The notes beneath the pieces are model-generated. The model had not been told where the DNA came from. It was given only the letters and a program-made list of their open reading frames with translations, and did no database searches. The position numbers and the translations under genes are program-made. Source: CAYQVO01 sp964421085 (GTDB lineage: Bacteria > Bdellovibrionota_C > UBA2361 > CAYQVO01). Taken from it: a stretch of DNA of 51,900 bases. This document shows, piece after piece, positions 15,851-23,960 of the stretch; within the stretch, counting starts at the first letter, position 1; each line of letters begins with the position of its first letter. The DNA lies in the NCBI GenBank assembly GCA_964421085.1, contig CAYQVO010000025.1, forward strand, positions 1-51,900. Reading direction: 5' to 3'.

Positions 15851-16213
15851 ATGAAAGAAAAAGGTTTTACATTGATTGAGCTTCTGGTTGTCATTGCGAT
15901 TATCGGAATTCTCGCTGCGATCGCCATTCCGCAGTTTGCGGAATACAGAGCACGTGGTTTTGATGCCCGCGCCAGAAGCGATCTGAGAAACGTTGCAACC
16001 GCCGAAGAAGCCTATTTCGTCGACAACGAAGCTTATGTTTCATGCACCCAGGCAACATGCCCGGGATTGCTTCCTGGTATTGATGCTCTTTCGGATGGCG
16101 TGACTCTTTCGATTACCGCCGATGCGAATGCGTTCACCGGAACTTCCGAGCATCCGAAGGGAACAGGCGCTTCGTTCACATGGAACAGCGCACTTGGCGG
16201 CTTCACCGATTAG
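15851..16213 (+). CDS. pilA: Type IV major pilin PilA
   Basis: A 120-residue prepilin. The five-residue leader MKEKG is cut before F1 by prepilin peptidase. The mature N-terminus FTLIELLVVIAIIGILAAIA carries E5 and the hydrophobic alpha-1 helix. F24 and Y27 match the aromatic positions of short Geobacter-type pilins. The globular part is small and ends with a Cys pair (CTQATC) and a Gly/Ser-rich tail. The ATG at 15851 is the only start giving a proper leader; GGAG lies 10 nt upstream. It has its own sigma-54 promoter and a strong terminator, so it can be expressed separately from the assembly genes. Confidence 0.95.
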   Translation: MKEKGFTLIELLVVIAIIGILAAIAIPQFAEYRARGFDARARSDLRNVATAEEAYFVDNEAYVSCTQATCPGLLPGIDALSDGVTLSITADANAFTGTSEHPKGTGASFTWNSALGGFTD

Positions 16214-16243
16214 CAAGCTGAACACAGCTTATAGGATTAGATA

Positions 16244-16272
16244 CGGGCCGGTTAAGACCGGCCCGTTTTTTT
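16244..16272 (+). terminator. Rho-independent terminator of pilA
   Basis: A perfect 9-bp GC-rich stem CGGGCCGGT/ACCGGCCCG (16244-16252 and 16257-16265) with loop TAAG is followed by seven T residues. It ends the pilA transcript 31 nt after the stop codon, which separates pilA from the binding-protein gene. Confidence 0.93.
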
Positions 16273-16372
16273 GCTCCTGTGTGAACTCCATTCATGGAAA
16301 TATGGAGACCGCATTGACATCGCTGCAGGTAATCATGGAAAGGGAAGGGTAAATTGTGACATAGTCTGTCGC

Positions 16373-17440
16373 ATGGCATACAAAAATCTTTTTTTAACTC
16401 TTTTCCTGTCGTTTTTTATCCTCGCCGCAGCATCAGCCGCAGAGCTCAAAGTCGGCTTCATGGCCGAACTTTCCGGCAGCAATGCCAATAATGGAGTTGG
16501 GTGCAGGGAGGGTGTAGAGACTGCCAGGAAATGGCTTGGTGAAACAGGGCGGCTGAAAGGCATGTCACTTGAAGTCTTCTACGAAGACCATAGAGGGGAC
16601 ACAAAGGCAGGGTTAAACGCGTTTCAGTCGCTTACTCAGATGCGCGGAGTTCGTGCCGTCATCGCCACTCGAAGCCAGGTTGTCATAGCGGCTAACCCCC
16701 TCTCCCGGGCTGCAAAGGTCCCGCTTCTGGCCACGGTGGGCCACAAAGATTTTGTACGGAACAACCCCTACAGCTGGCGTTTCTATTTAAGCGCTCAGGC
16801 GGAAGGCAATGCGCTTGCAAAGAAAGCGATTGAGATGGGCTTCCGGAGGCTTTCTACAATTTCTCTCGAGGATGAGTTTACCCTTTCCCTGAAAGACGAG
16901 ATCGAAAAGAAGTTCCTGGAAATGGGAGGAAGCGTCGTGCAGTCCCCGACTGTTTCTCTACAGGACATGGATCTCGTTCCGGTAGCAGGCAAGGTGAAGG
17001 CCGCAGATCCTGATATCATTTTCATAAACGCTACTATCGCCCAGTCGGGTCTTCTCATACGCAAGCTGAGAGAGATCGGGGTAAAGGCTCAGATGCTCGG
17101 AAACATCTGGGCCGCGGACAAAGACACGATTGAGAGCGCAGGCCTCGAGAATATCGAAGGACTCATAATTGTGAGCGTCGATTTTGACAAGCCGAAATTT
17201 GCCTCGACCTTCAACAGGACATTCCCGGGTGCTTCACTCAAGGCGGTCGCATATATGTGCAATGCTGCTCTCGCGGCTGTTGTCCAGGCTGCATCATTGT
17301 CACCGGACATTCAGAAAGGGCTGGAGAACATCTCGACCCTTCGGCTCGAGGATGAGGAGTTGCGGATTGTGAACAGGGAAGTTCAATTTAATCGCGCATA
17401 CAGGCAGATAATCAAAGGGCAGGTGGTTGCGGCGAAATGA
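16373..17440 (+). CDS. LivK-like periplasmic binding protein (paralog 1)
   Basis: A 355-residue type I periplasmic binding protein. The signal peptide is 1-23 (FILAAASAA-E), followed by LKVGFMAELSGSNANNGVG, the usual opening strand and ligand loop of branched-chain amino acid/amide receptors, then VFYEDHRGDTKAGLNAFQSL. Ligand unknown. No permease or ATPase of the Liv type is nearby. It lies between pilA and the TPR/ABC genes, so a pilus-linked role is possible but unproven. The ATG at 16373 is chosen because it gives an intact signal peptide; a longer frame to 16271 runs into the terminator. No good ribosome site is visible. Three related genes lie at 40-46 kb. Confidence 0.88.
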   Translation: MAYKNLFLTLFLSFFILAAASAAELKVGFMAELSGSNANNGVGCREGVETARKWLGETGRLKGMSLEVFYEDHRGDTKAGLNAFQSLTQMRGVRAVIATRSQVVIAANPLSRAAKVPLLATVGHKDFVRNNPYSWRFYLSAQAEGNALAKKAIEMGFRRLSTISLEDEFTLSLKDEIEKKFLEMGGSVVQSPTVSLQDMDLVPVAGKVKAADPDIIFINATIAQSGLLIRKLREIGVKAQMLGNIWAADKDTIESAGLENIEGLIIVSVDFDKPKFASTFNRTFPGASLKAVAYMCNAALAAVVQAASLSPDIQKGLENISTLRLEDEELRIVNREVQFNRAYRQIIKGQVVAAK

Positions 17441-17510
17441 CTGCATTCATGGCAGTCAGTTTCAGCAACGGGTGGCATCCTCGCATCCTTTAGGGTATCT
17501 TATAACTTCG

Positions 17511-18422
17511 ATGCAGATCCCCCCGAAAACTTCAATCATTCTTCTGATAGCCCTCGGGGTCTGCGTATCTCTTTCCGCTTCCGGCTTCACAAAACTCGAA
17601 GCGGCCAAACGCGGCCTGCCCTCGCCGGATGATCAGACTGCGGAAGTTCTCTACCTCCCGAATGGCAGAGCCCTGCAGCTCATCAGCTTTGGATACAGAA
17701 ATGTTCTCTCGAACGTCCTTTGGTTCAATTCCATAAGCTATTTCGGAAAACACTTCCGCACGGATCAGAACTACGAATGGCTCTTTCACATGGCCGATCT
17801 CGTGACCACCCTTGATCCTCACTCGATATTTGTTTACGAGTTCATAAGCACCATGCTTTCATGGGAAGCGAACAAGCCCGACCAGGCAGTCGCTCTGCTC
17901 ACAAAAGCGATTGAAGATCATCCGGGCAACTGGAGACTTTATTATCTGCGGGGATTCACTTTCATGTACTTTCTACATGAGTCTGAAAATGCCGCGCGTG
18001 ATTTCCGTACTGCCTCGCAGCAGCCGATGGCGCCTGTGTTCGCAGCAAGGCTCGCCTCAAAAGTGCTTGTCATGCAGAATTCGCCGGAAACCGCGATTGA
18101 ATTTCTGAAGGGGGCACTTGCAACAGTAAAGGACGAGACAGCCAGAGCTGCGCTCGAGGAGCGTCTCCGGGAGGCCTTTCTGGAGGTAGATCTCAGGAGA
18201 CTTGCGCAAGCCGTGGAAATTTACCGCAGGCAGTATAATCATGAACCGGATGATATCAACGAACTTGTCGCGAGCGGCATCGTATCGACCCTGCCGCCGG
18301 ATCCGTTCGGTGGAAAATACTACATTGAACCCGACTCCGGGGAGGTCCGGTCCACGAGCAACCGCAAAAGACTCTCTGAGTCTCTCAATATCCCGAAGGA
18401 GCGTGATGAGCAGATACAATGA
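17511..18422 (+). CDS. Membrane-anchored TPR-like protein of the pilus-linked ABC operon
   Basis: A 303-residue protein with one N-terminal hydrophobic segment (IILLIALGVCVSLSASGF), so anchored in or exported across the inner membrane. The middle part (about 75-230) is made of TPR-like helical pairs (PDQAVALLTKAIEDHPGNWR). The C-terminus AQAVEIYRRQYNHEPDDINE followed by LPPDPFGGKYYIEPDSGEV resembles the C-terminal block of GspG-type pseudopilins. By position it is equivalent to the accessory protein of the Myxococcus PilG-PilH-PilI system; that link is inference. ATG 17511 is preferred to 17427 because it starts just before the membrane helix. It overlaps the ATPase gene by 17 nt. Confidence 0.75.
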   Translation: MQIPPKTSIILLIALGVCVSLSASGFTKLEAAKRGLPSPDDQTAEVLYLPNGRALQLISFGYRNVLSNVLWFNSISYFGKHFRTDQNYEWLFHMADLVTTLDPHSIFVYEFISTMLSWEANKPDQAVALLTKAIEDHPGNWRLYYLRGFTFMYFLHESENAARDFRTASQQPMAPVFAARLASKVLVMQNSPETAIEFLKGALATVKDETARAALEERLREAFLEVDLRRLAQAVEIYRRQYNHEPDDINELVASGIVSTLPPDPFGGKYYIEPDSGEVRSTSNRKRLSESLNIPKERDEQIQ

Positions 18423-19374
18423 ACAGCCTGAACCGATGCTCGAAATATCGGAGCTGAAATACACATATACAACGGAGTGGCTGTTTCGCAGGATCCCGGC
18501 GCTTCGCGGCGTGACGCTCAGCGTTTTTCCAGGGGAAGTCTTTGGTTTCCTCGGGCCCAATGGCGCGGGCAAGACTACGACTATCAAATGCATACTCGGA
18601 CTCATGCGGCCTTCATCGGGATATATCAGGATAGCGGGAATGCCGAATACAAGTGTGGAAAGCCGCCGCATCCTCGGCTATCTTCCGGAGCAGCCCTACT
18701 TCTACGATCATCTCTCTTCTTACGAGCTGGTGAAGATGTATGCCGTTCTTGCCGGAATGCCGGCCGGCAGTGTGAAGAAAGCTGTCGAAGAAGCGCTTGA
18801 AGCTGCCGGAATCGCGGCAAAGGCTAAAGCCCCTCTTCGCACACTCTCGAAAGGACTGATGCAGAGAGTGGGAATGGCGCAGGCTATCGTGGCAAAGCCG
18901 GAATTTCTCATACTTGACGAGCCTTTTTCGGGCCTCGATCCGGTAGGAAGAAAAGAGTTTCGTGAGCTTCTGATAAGGCTGAAGCAGGAGGGCACGACGA
19001 TATTCATGTCCTCTCACATCCTGAGTGATGTCGAGTTCGTGTGCGACCGCGCGTCCATCCTGGTTAACGGCGAACTCCGGGGGATTCTCGATCTCAGAAA
19101 ACTTCCCGAGGAACGTATTGGAAGCGTCACCTTTACAATCAGCAACTACGAAGAAGCGGAAGCGGGAATTCTTGCGGTTGGAGCAAAAATATCCATCCGC
19201 GGAAGCCGCCTCTCGGCCACGTTCGAGGATCGTCAGACTGCCGAGCGTGCGCTCCTGACGGCTCTCGCAGACGGCGCGTCTCTCGAGTCCTTTGATTATG
19301 ACGTTTCAGGTCTGGAGGAAGTGTTCATGGACCTCATAAGAAAGACCAGGGAAGAGGAGGCACGCATGATATGA
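18406..19374 (+). CDS. ABC transporter ATPase (PilH-like by position)
   Basis: A 322-residue ABC-2-type export ATPase with Walker A GPNGAGKT (50-57), Q-loop region LPEQPYFYD, signature LSKGLMQRVG, Walker B LILDEP and the D-loop SGLDP, then H-loop SSHIL. A C-terminal extension of about 90 residues is typical of exporters such as the NatA/CcmA group. The ATG at 18406 has AAGGAG 4 nt upstream and lies inside the end of the TPR gene. The stop overlaps the permease start (ATGA), so translation is coupled. In Myxococcus an ABC exporter at the same place is needed for pilus assembly. Confidence 0.92.
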   Translation: MSRYNEQPEPMLEISELKYTYTTEWLFRRIPALRGVTLSVFPGEVFGFLGPNGAGKTTTIKCILGLMRPSSGYIRIAGMPNTSVESRRILGYLPEQPYFYDHLSSYELVKMYAVLAGMPAGSVKKAVEEALEAAGIAAKAKAPLRTLSKGLMQRVGMAQAIVAKPEFLILDEPFSGLDPVGRKEFRELLIRLKQEGTTIFMSSHILSDVEFVCDRASILVNGELRGILDLRKLPEERIGSVTFTISNYEEAEAGILAVGAKISIRGSRLSATFEDRQTAERALLTALADGASLESFDYDVSGLEEVFMDLIRKTREEEARMI

Positions 19375-20144
19375 GAAGTATTTTCGTAATTGCGTTGAAT
19401 ACCTGGCGCGAAGCCGTGCGCAGCAAAATCCTTTACGCGATGTTTCTCTTTGCTCTCATCGTCATTCTTGCCGCCGCATTTTTTGGAACAGTCTCCATTG
19501 GAAGCCAGATTATTGTAGTGCAGAACTTCGGGCTGTTTGCCATATCTGTCTTCACCGTGGCATACGCGTGCATCTCCGGATCGAGCTTTCTTCACAAAGA
19601 GCTGCAGAGACGGACAATTTCAACGGTTCTTTCAAGACCGGTTTCCCGCCCCGCATTCCTCCTGGGGAAGTACTTCGGAATGCTGCTTACGATCACGGTT
19701 ATGATTGCAGTGATGGGCGGCGCTCTTTCCGGCTTCGTTTTTTCCCTTCAGGGGTCGCCCAATGAGCTTCTTCTTCTGGCGTTTGTCAATATATGGCTCG
19801 AGCTTGCGATTGTGTCGGCTGCGGCGATCTTCTTCTCATCCATTGTCGTCACTCCAGTCCTGAGCGGAATCTTCACGTTCGGGGTCTTTCTGGCAGGGCG
19901 GTCCGCTTCATATGTCCTTTATTTCGTGCAGAGCGGAGAGATTAAAGGCACTCTCGCCCGTGCGCTCGAAATTCTTTACTGGTTCATGCCGCACCTGGAT
20001 TTCTACAACACGAACAATTCGATAGTTTATGGAATCGCCCCCTCTTCGCAGCAGATATACGCAGCGGGGATATACGCGGTCGGCTACTCTGGAATTCTTC
20101 TCTGCCTTGCATCGCTGTTTTTCATGAGAAGAGAGTTTCGGTGA
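19371..20144 (+). CDS. ABC-2-type permease (PilI-like by position)
   Basis: A 257-residue integral membrane protein with about six hydrophobic segments, opening with IALNTWREAVRSKILYAMFL, the typical N-terminus of ABC-2 permeases, then HKELQRRTISTVLSRPVSR between the second and third helices. It overlaps the ATPase stop by 4 nt, so the two form one exporter. Substrate unknown. The gene ends the pilus-linked block; a strong hairpin follows 55 nt later. Confidence 0.9.
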   Translation: MRSIFVIALNTWREAVRSKILYAMFLFALIVILAAAFFGTVSIGSQIIVVQNFGLFAISVFTVAYACISGSSFLHKELQRRTISTVLSRPVSRPAFLLGKYFGMLLTITVMIAVMGGALSGFVFSLQGSPNELLLLAFVNIWLELAIVSAAAIFFSSIVVTPVLSGIFTFGVFLAGRSASYVLYFVQSGEIKGTLARALEILYWFMPHLDFYNTNNSIVYGIAPSSQQIYAAGIYAVGYSGILLCLASLFFMRREFR

Positions 20145-20199
20145 CAATTATCAGTCATGCATGGAAAATACCGGACATTATTATTGGTGAATGCTATAG

Positions 20200-20235
20200 A
20201 CATTCCCGGCTTTTCGGTCGAAAAGCCGGGAATGT
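20200..20235. repeat. Perfect 17-bp hairpin between permease and M42 peptidase genes
   Basis: ACATTCCCGGCTTTTCG (20200-20216) and its exact reverse complement (20219-20235) enclose only GT. There is no following T tract on the plus strand, so it is not a classical intrinsic terminator. It may end transcription in another way, protect the 3' end of the ABC mRNA, or be a repeat element. Confidence 0.85.
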
Positions 20236-20267
20236 TGTAACTGTCACGACTTTCACCGTATCCTTCT

Positions 20268-21341
20268 ATGATGGACAAAGAATCAAAAAAGTTCCTCTTC
20301 GATCTCCTTCTTACTCCTTCAGCCTCCGGTTATGAACAGCGGATTCAGGAAATAATCCGAAAACGCATGAAACCCTTTGCCGAATCGATAGAGACGGACC
20401 TCCACGGAAACGTCATTGTCGGGCTCAACACGAAAGCTCAGCGTCGCGTAATGCTTGCCGGCCACTGCGATCAGATCGCCCTGATGGTCAAGCATATTTC
20501 AGATGACGGCTTCATATCCTTCGACGCTCTGGGGGGAATCGATGCGGGAGTTCTTCCCGGCTCTCTCGTCACTATTCACACGAAATCCGGCCCTGTCACA
20601 GGAGTGATCGGAAGAAAGCCAATACACCTGCAGCAGCCTGACGAGCGGAGCAAAGTCACGACAGATCTTTCTAAACTGTGGATCGATATCGGCGCCAAAA
20701 AGAAGAAGGAAGTCGAAAAAAAAGTGGAGCTGGGAGACTTCATCACATTCAGGCTCGAAGTGAACGAACTTCAGAACGGGTTTTTCACCTCTCCGGGACT
20801 CGATGACAAGGTGGGCGCTTTCGTCGCGATGGAAGCGCTTCGGCTCTGCTCACGTTCAAAGCTTTCTGTCGCACTTTTCGCGGTGAGCACCGTCCAGGAA
20901 GAAGTGGGACTCCGGGGCGCAAAAACCGCAGCTTACGGGATTGATCCCGAAGTCGGCATCGGCATCGATGTTACGCACGCCAACGATGATCCCGGAGCCG
21001 ACAACAAGAAGGACATCCCCTGTGGACTTGGCAAAGGACCGTGCGTCTCAAAAGGCCCGAACACCAATCCCGAGGTCGCGAGACTTCTGGTCGAGACCGC
21101 AAAAAGGAAGAAAATTCCCTGCCAGATATCGGCTTCGCCCAGGCCTCTGGGAAACGACACAAACGCCATTCAGATCAACCGCAGGGGCGTGGCGACTGCC
21201 AGCATCGGCATTCCCAACCGGTACATGCACACCCAGATTGAAGTGTGCAGTTATGCCGACCTCGAAAATGCGGCTAAACTCCTCGCGGAGTTTATCAAGG
21301 GCATGAATGCAAAGAGTGATTTCACGCCGAGACACCGTTGA
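20268..21341 (+). CDS. M42 family metallo-aminopeptidase
   Basis: A 357-residue di-zinc peptidase (glutamyl/deblocking aminopeptidase-type, FrvX group), a dodecameric cytoplasmic enzyme that trims peptides. Metal and catalytic residues are visible: H66 and D68 in AGHCDQI, D179/D180 in GLDDKVG, E211/E212 in VQEEVGLRG, D234 in GIDVTHA and a late His in RYMHTQIE. The PDZ-like insertion (about 75-165) is present. The start may be the first or second of two adjacent ATG codons; no good ribosome site is seen. It lies upstream of the CphA-like gene on the same strand, 132 nt apart. A role in using its product is only a guess. Confidence 0.92.
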   Translation: MMDKESKKFLFDLLLTPSASGYEQRIQEIIRKRMKPFAESIETDLHGNVIVGLNTKAQRRVMLAGHCDQIALMVKHISDDGFISFDALGGIDAGVLPGSLVTIHTKSGPVTGVIGRKPIHLQQPDERSKVTTDLSKLWIDIGAKKKKEVEKKVELGDFITFRLEVNELQNGFFTSPGLDDKVGAFVAMEALRLCSRSKLSVALFAVSTVQEEVGLRGAKTAAYGIDPEVGIGIDVTHANDDPGADNKKDIPCGLGKGPCVSKGPNTNPEVARLLVETAKRKKIPCQISASPRPLGNDTNAIQINRRGVATASIGIPNRYMHTQIEVCSYADLENAAKLLAEFIKGMNAKSDFTPRHR

Positions 21342-21473
21342 GTCTCCGGAAGAAGGCGATCGTCTCTTCCTCTCCACTCCGGGCGCATGACGAAGATCAC
21401 TTTTCACCCCGCGAAATTCCCCGGTCCCCCGTGATATTATCCCCTGCCTCCACGCTGTCGGCTGCGAAATACC

Positions 21474-23909
21474 ATGGAACTTCAAGGAATTACCACACTG
21501 CCCGGTCCAAACCTGTTCCATCCTCGTCATGTGATAATTGCGAAGATTTCCCTGGGTGACTTCAGAAATACCAGAGATAATGAAAACTTCCGTACGGCTC
21601 TGCTGAGACTCCTTCCGGGGATTGCCCGCCATGAATGTGTGCACGGTCAAACACGGCAGTTTTCTGACCGCCTCCTGGAAGGCACGAACTACGGACATGT
21701 GATCGAACATATCGCTCTGGAACTGGCCGCCCAGGCGAACTGCCCGTTTCATTTTGCAAAGACCTTGTTCAATGGAGATCGGAACACCTGTGAAATCATC
21801 ATCGAGTATTCGTCCGCGAAACCGACGTGCTACCTGCTCACCATCGCCGTAGAGATAGCACGGACAATTCTAAACGACGACACTTTTCTCATCGAACCGG
21901 TTCTCTTCCGGGCACGGGAACTCGCTGCCGCAAATAAGCCTCGTGAAGCCACGATGGCGATAATGAGAGCGGCTTCCGCCGCCGGTATTCCAGTGAGACG
22001 CCTTGAAGATACCGATCTTCTGCAGCTCGGCCATGGGATTCATCGTCGACTGATACTCGATGGAGAGTTTTCCATCTTTGAGTCGCCTGCCCTGCACATG
22101 CTTCAGGATAAAGTCCTTCTCCGAAAGCTTCTTCAGTTTGCCGGAATTCCTGTGCCTGCAGGATATATCGCAGAGTCTGAAGAGGGTGCCGAAGAGGCAT
22201 TTCTTGCGCTCAATGGAGTTGTTGAAATCAAGCCTGCTTCCCGGAAAGGTCTCACCTGGATCGGCAAAAGCGCGGCGGCTGTCAGGCAGGCCTTCAGAGA
22301 CGTAAGCAGAAACTCCCGATCGGTCATAATCGAAGAGCACATCGATCTGCCGGAATATGAGCTCATCGTGCTCGACGGCAGGATTACCTCCGTCATATCG
22401 GCGGCAGCATCAGGGAAGAGCGCAATCGCCGTGAATGAAATCCATCCGCATATTCACTCCCTTTGCAGACGCGCCGCTGAAGCGATAGGAATTCAGGCAT
22501 GCCGCATTTCACTGATGACCCCTGATATTTCCCATGTCGATTCAGACGATACTGCCGTCATTGTCGGAGTCTATACTCTTTCGACAATCATCAGTTCTCT
22601 TCGGGCGGATCAAACGGAAAAAATCGCGAAAGAGATAATAACCGTTCTTTTTCCTCCCGGATCGCGTTCGAGCATACCGATCGTCTCAGTTGCCGGTGCA
22701 AACGGGAAAACGACGACGGCGCAGCTCATTTCCCACGTCATTTCCTGTACCGGCACCAGAGCAGGAGCTCTCACGACCGATGGAATCGCCGTCAATGGGA
22801 ATTGTATTCAGAAAGCGGACGCCGATAATCCTTCTTCCGTGTGGATGCTGCTCTTCGGCTCTGCGGTAGAAGCAGGCATCATCGAAGTTTCAGATCGTGC
22901 CGCTTCCAACGGTCTTGGATTCGAGAATTCCGACATTGCCGTCTTCCTGAACCTCGACAGCCAAAGCCCCGATCGTCTCGCGCCCGCAATCCTTATCGCC
23001 CGGAGAGTGCGCGAAGGCGGCACTGTCATTCTAAACGCCGACGACTCCCTCCTTGCCGGCCTCGCGGACAGGGAACGCATCGGATACGGAGACAGGAACA
23101 TAGTGTTCTTTGCTTCCACTTTGAAGAACATAAGACTGAAAGCGCATGTGCTGGCTGGAGGAAGGGGGTATTACATCAAGGGAGGGTGCGTCATGGAAGC
23201 CGGGGGCGCCAACGAGGAAATGATGTGCGACCTGAAACCCCTCAGTTTCACCATGGGAGGGAGTGTCGGTTTTCAGGTGCAGAATCTGATAGCGGCCGTC
23301 GCGGCGCTGCGCGCGATGGGAATCAAAACGCGCGATATTCAGAAACATCTTCACTCTTTTGACGCAGCGGCAAGAAGCGGCCGCATGGAGATCTTCAGAT
23401 CCCTGCCCGGGGAAACGCACGTGATTCTGGACCGGGCAGCAACTCCGGGCGCCATAGCGGCGGTTGGTTCCATGTCGCGGGCATGGGGAGGTGAAAATCA
23501 ATCTACTGCGGTGCTCAGGGCGCATTCCAGCGCGGCCGACGCTGCAATAAGACGCGCGGGAGCCGAGGCCGCGAGACACTTCGATCGAGTTATCCTCACG
23601 GAGGAAAAAGAAAAGGCAGAAAGAAATCCCGGGGAAACGGCTCAGCTTCTTCTGCAGGGCGCTTTATCGCACCGCAGGAACATGAGCTATCAGATAGTGC
23701 TGAACGAAATAGAGGCTCACAAGAACGGACTCGATCAGCTGGAACCGGACGGCTTTCTTTTTGTGCTCACAGACAATCCAGCCGCGATACGTTCCATGAT
23801 TGCGGCAGGAAACTTCGAAAGAGTTGACAAGGTGGAAAAAGGCTGTTTTCAAGGCGTTTTTTCCGCCCCGCACCGCGATGACCGGCCTGCGCTTTCCAGC
23901 TCCACTTGA
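21474..23909 (+). CDS. Divergent cyanophycin synthetase-like ligase
   Basis: The protein has the CphA layout: an N-terminal domain (1-200; LLPGIARHECVHG, GTNYGHVIEHIALELA, GIPVRRLEDTDLLQLGHG), an ATP-grasp region (205-395) and a Mur-ligase domain with P-loop GANGKTTT (408-415). At 811 residues it is about 60 shorter than usual. The loss falls in the ATP-grasp domain: after YELIVLDGRITSVISA the RxPAxVxGDG segment and the LRxxxNxSxGG block of CphA are absent, and the sequence jumps to NEIHPHIHSL. The Mur part also lacks the usual ETARGG and DHLG blocks. Canonical poly-Asp-Arg synthesis is therefore doubtful. No cyanophycinase gene is nearby. Confidence 0.82.
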   Translation: MELQGITTLPGPNLFHPRHVIIAKISLGDFRNTRDNENFRTALLRLLPGIARHECVHGQTRQFSDRLLEGTNYGHVIEHIALELAAQANCPFHFAKTLFNGDRNTCEIIIEYSSAKPTCYLLTIAVEIARTILNDDTFLIEPVLFRARELAAANKPREATMAIMRAASAAGIPVRRLEDTDLLQLGHGIHRRLILDGEFSIFESPALHMLQDKVLLRKLLQFAGIPVPAGYIAESEEGAEEAFLALNGVVEIKPASRKGLTWIGKSAAAVRQAFRDVSRNSRSVIIEEHIDLPEYELIVLDGRITSVISAAASGKSAIAVNEIHPHIHSLCRRAAEAIGIQACRISLMTPDISHVDSDDTAVIVGVYTLSTIISSLRADQTEKIAKEIITVLFPPGSRSSIPIVSVAGANGKTTTAQLISHVISCTGTRAGALTTDGIAVNGNCIQKADADNPSSVWMLLFGSAVEAGIIEVSDRAASNGLGFENSDIAVFLNLDSQSPDRLAPAILIARRVREGGTVILNADDSLLAGLADRERIGYGDRNIVFFASTLKNIRLKAHVLAGGRGYYIKGGCVMEAGGANEEMMCDLKPLSFTMGGSVGFQVQNLIAAVAALRAMGIKTRDIQKHLHSFDAAARSGRMEIFRSLPGETHVILDRAATPGAIAAVGSMSRAWGGENQSTAVLRAHSSAADAAIRRAGAEAARHFDRVILTEEKEKAERNPGETAQLLLQGALSHRRNMSYQIVLNEIEAHKNGLDQLEPDGFLFVLTDNPAAIRSMIAAGNFERVDKVEKGCFQGVFSAPHRDDRPALSSST

Positions 23910-23960
23910 ATATCAGTCGCGATTTCTTTACCCTTGGTCTCTTCCCGCGAAGTTTCAGAT

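Noticed and set aside
21048..21752. 234-codon minus-strand frame over the M42 and CphA-like genes
   Set aside because: Antisense shadow of two recognised genes; no motif and no ribosome site.
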